Part shown: positions 60,680-64,000 of the stretch, one piece after another
How the letters are laid out: each line of letters opens with the position of its first letter
Position numbering within the stretch: position 1 is the stretch's first letter
Origin: GCA-002050365 sp038235165
Lineage (GTDB): Bacteria > Acidobacteriota > Blastocatellia > Pyrinomonadales > Pyrinomonadaceae
Assembly (NCBI GenBank): GCA_038235165.1
Contig: JBBSUG010000011.1
Span: 66,103-130,102 of the forward strand
Length of the DNA stretch: 64,000 bases
Reading direction: 5' to 3'
Notes under the pieces: generated by a model
What the model was told of the DNA's origin: nothing
Database searches by the model: none
Seen by the model: the letters and a program-made list of their open reading frames with translations, nothing else
Translations under genes and position numbers: made by a program

Positions 60680-62713
60680 ATGAACGAACAAGCACATCAA
60701 AGGACAATGGATAAAGGACAAAGCATTAATGAATATCCGTGGCTGATCGGCTGTCTGATAATCACCGCCGTTGCGGTCTTTTTGCGTTTTTATCAGCTCG
60801 AATTAGTTCCGCTCCATCACGACGAAGGGGTCAACGGCTTTTTCCTGACAACGCTTTTTCGCAGCGGCGTTTACAAATATGATCCGAGCAATTACCACGG
60901 TCCCGATCTTTATTACGCTGCGCTCGCCGTCACTAAAATATTCGGGTTGACTACGGAAAGCATTCGCGGAAGCGTCGGCGCGTTCGGCGTTTCGACGGTC
61001 GTCGCAGCATTTTTTTTAAAGAGATACATCGGCAGAATCGGCAGTTTGACCGCCGCGCTGCTGCTCGCGCTGTCGCCGGGAATGGTTTACATTTCGCGCT
61101 ATTTTATTCATGAGATGCTGTTTGTGTTCTTTAGTTTCGGCATTTTTCTCGGCTGTCTGTTTTTTATCGAAAAACAAAAGGTCGGCATTTTTGCCGTCGG
61201 GATGATGGCGACGCTTTTGCTCATTTGTTTTTTGCCGTCCGCGCTGAATTTGGTCGGTGCCGCCGGGTTTGAAAATGAAACTTACAATCTAACTTTGACG
61301 GTCGCGCTGATTGCCGTCGAAGCGGTTTTGATCTTTTTGATTATGCGAATGCTGCTCGGCTGGCAAAACGGCAGACCGATTTATCTGCTGCTCGCCACGG
61401 CTTCGGCGGTGCTGCTTTTTGCGACTAAGGAAACAGCGTTTATCACGGTCGGGACAATGGCGGCGGCGGTCGTCTGCGTTTGGCTGTGGCGCAAAATTTA
61501 CCGGGCGGCAATCGGCGAACCGCAAACAAACGAACTCGAACCCGTCGCGCTGAATTGGACGAATTTTCGTGAGCGGCTCGGCGTTTCAAACAATGCGGAG
61601 TTCTTTTTAATTCAGTGTGCAGTCACATCCGTGACGATTTTTCTGTCGTGGCTGACGGTGCGCGTCGCCGTTCCCTATCTGTTGGCGCGAAATAATTCCG
61701 GCAGCGCGGCAAATGTCGTCGTGACCGCCGATGCTTGGAATAATACGGATTACACGATTCTGGCAATCGCGCTGTCGCTCGCGCTGATTCCGGCAGCAAT
61801 TTGGTTTTACGATAAACCGAAGAGAATTTCGAGCGAATTTACAATTATTAGCGTCGCCGTCGCCGTCGTTTTTCTCTACGTCGGCGTTTTGTTTTTCACC
61901 TCGTTTTTCACTTATCCCGAAGGCATTTCAAAAGCGTTCGAGGCATATACGTTCTGGACAAAAACGGGTTCCAAAGACCACACGCAGAACGGAATGTGGG
62001 CGTATGTGAAATGGGGAATGAAAATCGAATCGCCGATTTTGCTGCTTTCGGCACTCGGCACAATCATCGCGCTCGTCAAAGCGCGGCATCGTTTCGCCAT
62101 TTTCACCGGATTTTGGGCGTTCGGGCTGTTCGCCGCCTATACGATTATCCCGTATAAAACGCCGTGGCTCGCACTGTCGTTTCTGCTGCCGATGTGCATT
62201 ATTGCCGGTTACGGCATCAACGAATTGCTCGCGTCGCGTCAGATCGGCTTAAAAATTCTCGGCGGATTGCTGCTGATTTTCGCCGTCGGCAGACTCGGTT
62301 ATCAAACTTACGATTTGAATTTCGTCCGTTACGACGACGATTCGATGACGTATGTTTACGCCCACACAAAACGTGGTTTTCTCGATCTTATTAAGCAAAT
62401 TACCTATTACGCCGACAAAAGCGGCAAGAGTAGAGACGCTTCGATTGAGGTAGTTTCGCCCGATTACTGGTCAATGCCGTGGTATCTGCGCGATTATCCG
62501 AAGGCGATTTTTCACGGGCAGCTTGCCGATGCCAACACGTCCGAAATGATCGTCGCATCGGAAGCGCAGAAAGCCGATCTCACCGCCCGTTACGGCGCAC
62601 ATTATAAATACATTGGGACTTATCCACTGCGTCCGGGCGTAGAACTTTATCTGCTGGTGCGAAAAGATTTAGCCGACCCGAATGCCAAAGAAATATATCA
62701 AATCGGTGAGTAA
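60680..62713 (+). CDS. TIGR03663-type membrane protein (PMT/GT-C fold, Agl23-like)
   Basis: 677 residues with about twelve to thirteen membrane helices. The first extracytoplasmic loop has VPLHHDEGVNGFFLTTLFRSG with the acidic pair expected of GT-C enzymes, then YHGPDLYYAALAVTKIFGL, and later ALSPGMVYISRYFIHEMLFVFF and FATKETAFITVG; these mark the TIGR03663 family, related to protein O-mannosyltransferases. Probable transfer of a sugar from a polyprenyl carrier at the outer face of the inner membrane. Its first ~18 residues (NEQAHQRTMDKGQSINEY) are encoded by AAAGGACAA-type short repeats; a start at the second ATG (residue 10) is possible. Confidence 0.88.
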   Translation: MNEQAHQRTMDKGQSINEYPWLIGCLIITAVAVFLRFYQLELVPLHHDEGVNGFFLTTLFRSGVYKYDPSNYHGPDLYYAALAVTKIFGLTTESIRGSVGAFGVSTVVAAFFLKRYIGRIGSLTAALLLALSPGMVYISRYFIHEMLFVFFSFGIFLGCLFFIEKQKVGIFAVGMMATLLLICFLPSALNLVGAAGFENETYNLTLTVALIAVEAVLIFLIMRMLLGWQNGRPIYLLLATASAVLLFATKETAFITVGTMAAAVVCVWLWRKIYRAAIGEPQTNELEPVALNWTNFRERLGVSNNAEFFLIQCAVTSVTIFLSWLTVRVAVPYLLARNNSGSAANVVVTADAWNNTDYTILAIALSLALIPAAIWFYDKPKRISSEFTIISVAVAVVFLYVGVLFFTSFFTYPEGISKAFEAYTFWTKTGSKDHTQNGMWAYVKWGMKIESPILLLSALGTIIALVKARHRFAIFTGFWAFGLFAAYTIIPYKTPWLALSFLLPMCIIAGYGINELLASRQIGLKILGGLLLIFAVGRLGYQTYDLNFVRYDDDSMTYVYAHTKRGFLDLIKQITYYADKSGKSRDASIEVVSPDYWSMPWYLRDYPKAIFHGQLADANTSEMIVASEAQKADLTARYGAHYKYIGTYPLRPGVELYLLVRKDLADPNAKEIYQIGE

Positions 62714-62741
62714 GGCGGAAACAGTCGTGTTTCTACCATTT

Positions 62742-64000
62742 ATGATTATGAAAACTTTAATTCTCTTTTTTATGCTGATAACAACAACAATTTTCGCACA
62801 GACAATGCCGCCGCTGAAACCCGGCGTTTCGCAAGCTCTCGCTAAATGGCGCAGCGCGAATTACTCGAATGTGCGTTACAAATTAAATATCACGCTCGAA
62901 AAAGGTGCGCCGCTGATGAAAGGCGACATCGAGATTCGGGTTACTTTGACCGACGAAGGCGCAAAGAACGATTTGATTTTGGACTGGCGCACGACACAGT
63001 TTGCGAATGATAAGGACAAGCCGTTTGCGGACGTGATTCAGGTCAACGAATCGGTGATAAAGAAATTACCGCCGAGCGGAAACTTTGCGTATGCAATTGA
63101 TAAGGAACACATCGCCATTGCGCCGAGGCTTTTGAAAACGGGCGAAAATGTTATCAAAATAAACTTTGCATCGCCGATCAAAACGTCGGGCGCGGCGGTT
63201 ACGCGCTATGTTGACAAGGAAGATAATGCGGAATACGTCTATTCGTTGTTCGTCCCGTCGGACGCAAGCACGGCGTTTCCCGTGTTTGACCAGCCGGATT
63301 TGAAGGCGCGATTTCAATTAAATATTAGTGCGCCGAGCGATTGGAAAGTAGTTTCAAATACAACAATAGAATTATTGTCAATGAATACAAAACGAGTTAT
63401 TGACAGAAATAAATTTTATTGGAATTTTGAAGAAACCAAACCAATCAGCACATACGTTTTCGCATTTGCGGCGGGCGATTTTGTGGAAATCAAAGAAGGC
63501 GGAAACCCGACCGTGAGGGAGGGTGCAAACAACTCGAAGGTGCGCGAAAAAGAATCACCCTTGCTCACGCGCGGGTTTCCGCCTACATCTATCTACGTCC
63601 GCAAATCACAAGCCGAGAAATTCAAACAACACGCGGCGGAAGTTTTTCGGCTCAACCGCGAAGGCGTGAAGTTTCTTGAAGATTGGTTTGATTACAAATT
63701 CCCGTTTCCGAAATACGATCTGGTTTTGCTCCCTGAATTTCCGTTCGGCGGGATGGAACACGCGGGCGCGACTTTTCTGCGTGAAGACCGCGTTATTTTC
63801 CCGACCGAGCCGACGAAAAACGATTACATCACCCGCGCCAACGTCATCTTTCACGAAGCCGCGCATCAATGGTTCGGCGATACGGTAACGATGAAATGGT
63901 TTGACGATCTGTGGCTCAAGGAAGGCTTTGCCGAGTTTATGGCGTATAAAACTTTGGCGAAAGTGATGCCCGAATACAATGCGTGGAAAATCTTTTACGA
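62742..64000 (+). CDS. M1-family aminopeptidase, N-terminal part (3' end outside window)
   Basis: About 419 residues are visible and the frame is open to the right edge. An ATG two codons further in (62748) is an alternative start. Signal peptide KTLILFFMLITTTIFAQ. The N-terminal beta domain shows KLNITLEKGAPLMKGDIEIRV and YVYSLFVPSDASTAFPVFDQPDLKARF. The catalytic domain has FPFGGMEHAGATFL (exopeptidase loop with His for Asn), zinc motif VIFHEAAHQWFGDTVTMKWF and the third ligand in LWLKEGFAEFM. Residues ~252-281 (GNPTVREGANNSKVREKESP and following) are encoded by a palindromic repeat (63497-63584) inserted in frame. Confidence 0.93.
   Translation, partial: MIMKTLILFFMLITTTIFAQTMPPLKPGVSQALAKWRSANYSNVRYKLNITLEKGAPLMKGDIEIRVTLTDEGAKNDLILDWRTTQFANDKDKPFADVIQVNESVIKKLPPSGNFAYAIDKEHIAIAPRLLKTGENVIKINFASPIKTSGAAVTRYVDKEDNAEYVYSLFVPSDASTAFPVFDQPDLKARFQLNISAPSDWKVVSNTTIELLSMNTKRVIDRNKFYWNFEETKPISTYVFAFAAGDFVEIKEGGNPTVREGANNSKVREKESPLLTRGFPPTSIYVRKSQAEKFKQHAAEVFRLNREGVKFLEDWFDYKFPFPKYDLVLLPEFPFGGMEHAGATFLREDRVIFPTEPTKNDYITRANVIFHEAAHQWFGDTVTMKWFDDLWLKEGFAEFMAYKTLAKVMPEYNAWKIFY
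63497..63584. repeat. GAAACCCGC...GGGTG palindrome inside the M1 peptidase gene
   Basis: AGGCGGAAACCCG (63497-63509) is exactly mirrored by CGGGTTTCCGCCT (63572-63584). Inner parts GTGAGGGAGGGTG and CACCCTTGCTCAC pair with two mismatches. The same element type is intergenic at 23596-23662. The host frame is intact through it. Confidence 0.88.

Overview
The window looks like chromosomal DNA from an Acidobacteriota bacterium, most likely class Blastocatellia (Pyrinomonadaceae-like). This is inferred from gene content, not from a marker gene. The pointers are a large Oar-type TonB-dependent receptor with an N-terminal carboxypeptidase-regulatory-like domain, secreted sugar dehydrogenases and other exported proteins ending in DFDGDGKTD...FRP FG-GAP/VCBS-like repeats, a DUF2911 protein, two M1 peptidases, and heavy seeding with short palindromic repeats. 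No rRNA, tRNA, phage, insertion sequence or CRISPR array was seen.

Layout. 1-4.5 kb: end of a TonB-dependent receptor, a secreted glucose/sorbosone dehydrogenase-like protein with six FG-GAP-like repeats, and an M1 peptidase. 4.9-9.1 kb: a tight vWA / PP2C phosphatase / protein kinase-TPR operon (TerY-P-like triad). 9.2-13.3 kb: acetate kinase and phosphoketolase around a small unknown gene. 13.5-16.5 kb: cupin, Gfo/Idh/MocA oxidoreductase and a second sugar dehydrogenase. 17-22.3 kb: DUF1287 protein, a small Arg/Tyr-rich exported protein, then glycosyltransferase / AT-rich PIN-like gene / asparagine synthetase. 22.4-33.7 kb: a carbohydrate locus with a XylF-like binding protein, a GH3 beta-glucosidase fused to a glycoamylase-family (GH144-like) domain, a complete TonB-dependent receptor, a LacI-type regulator and an MFS transporter. 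33.8-38 kb: class II aldolase and an EmrAB-type drug efflux pair. 38-45.7 kb: M16 peptidase, HisS, a VOC-cupin protein, a secreted phosphatase, an SRPBCC protein, a DUF2911 protein, a small unknown protein and a ferritin-like protein. 45.8-49.2 kb: SDR reductase, MGDG-synthase-like glycosyltransferase and a radical SAM protein. 49.5-55 kb: exported proteins, including a CAP-domain protein and an 1161-residue FG-GAP protein. 55-64 kb: RsmI, a lipoprotein, a broken antitoxin, YchF, two polytopic GT-C-type membrane proteins and the start of a second M1 peptidase.

How genes work together. Phosphoketolase makes acetyl phosphate, from which acetate kinase recovers ATP. The LacI/TonB/GH3-GH144/MFS/binding-protein block reads as a polysaccharide utilisation locus, possibly for beta-1,2-glucan. 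The vWA-PP2C-kinase triad is a self-contained phospho-switch.

The most unusual property is the dispersed repeats. At least three families (GGAGCGC-ended palindromes, GAAACCCGC...GGGTG palindromes, and degenerate GAATCTGGAATTTGAAAT strings) fill intergenic gaps. Copies of these or related repeats also sit in frame inside conserved genes: the M16 peptidase, RsmI, the M1 peptidase at the right end, and probably the 662-residue membrane protein and HisS. This resembles Rickettsia palindromic elements that were domesticated inside proteins.
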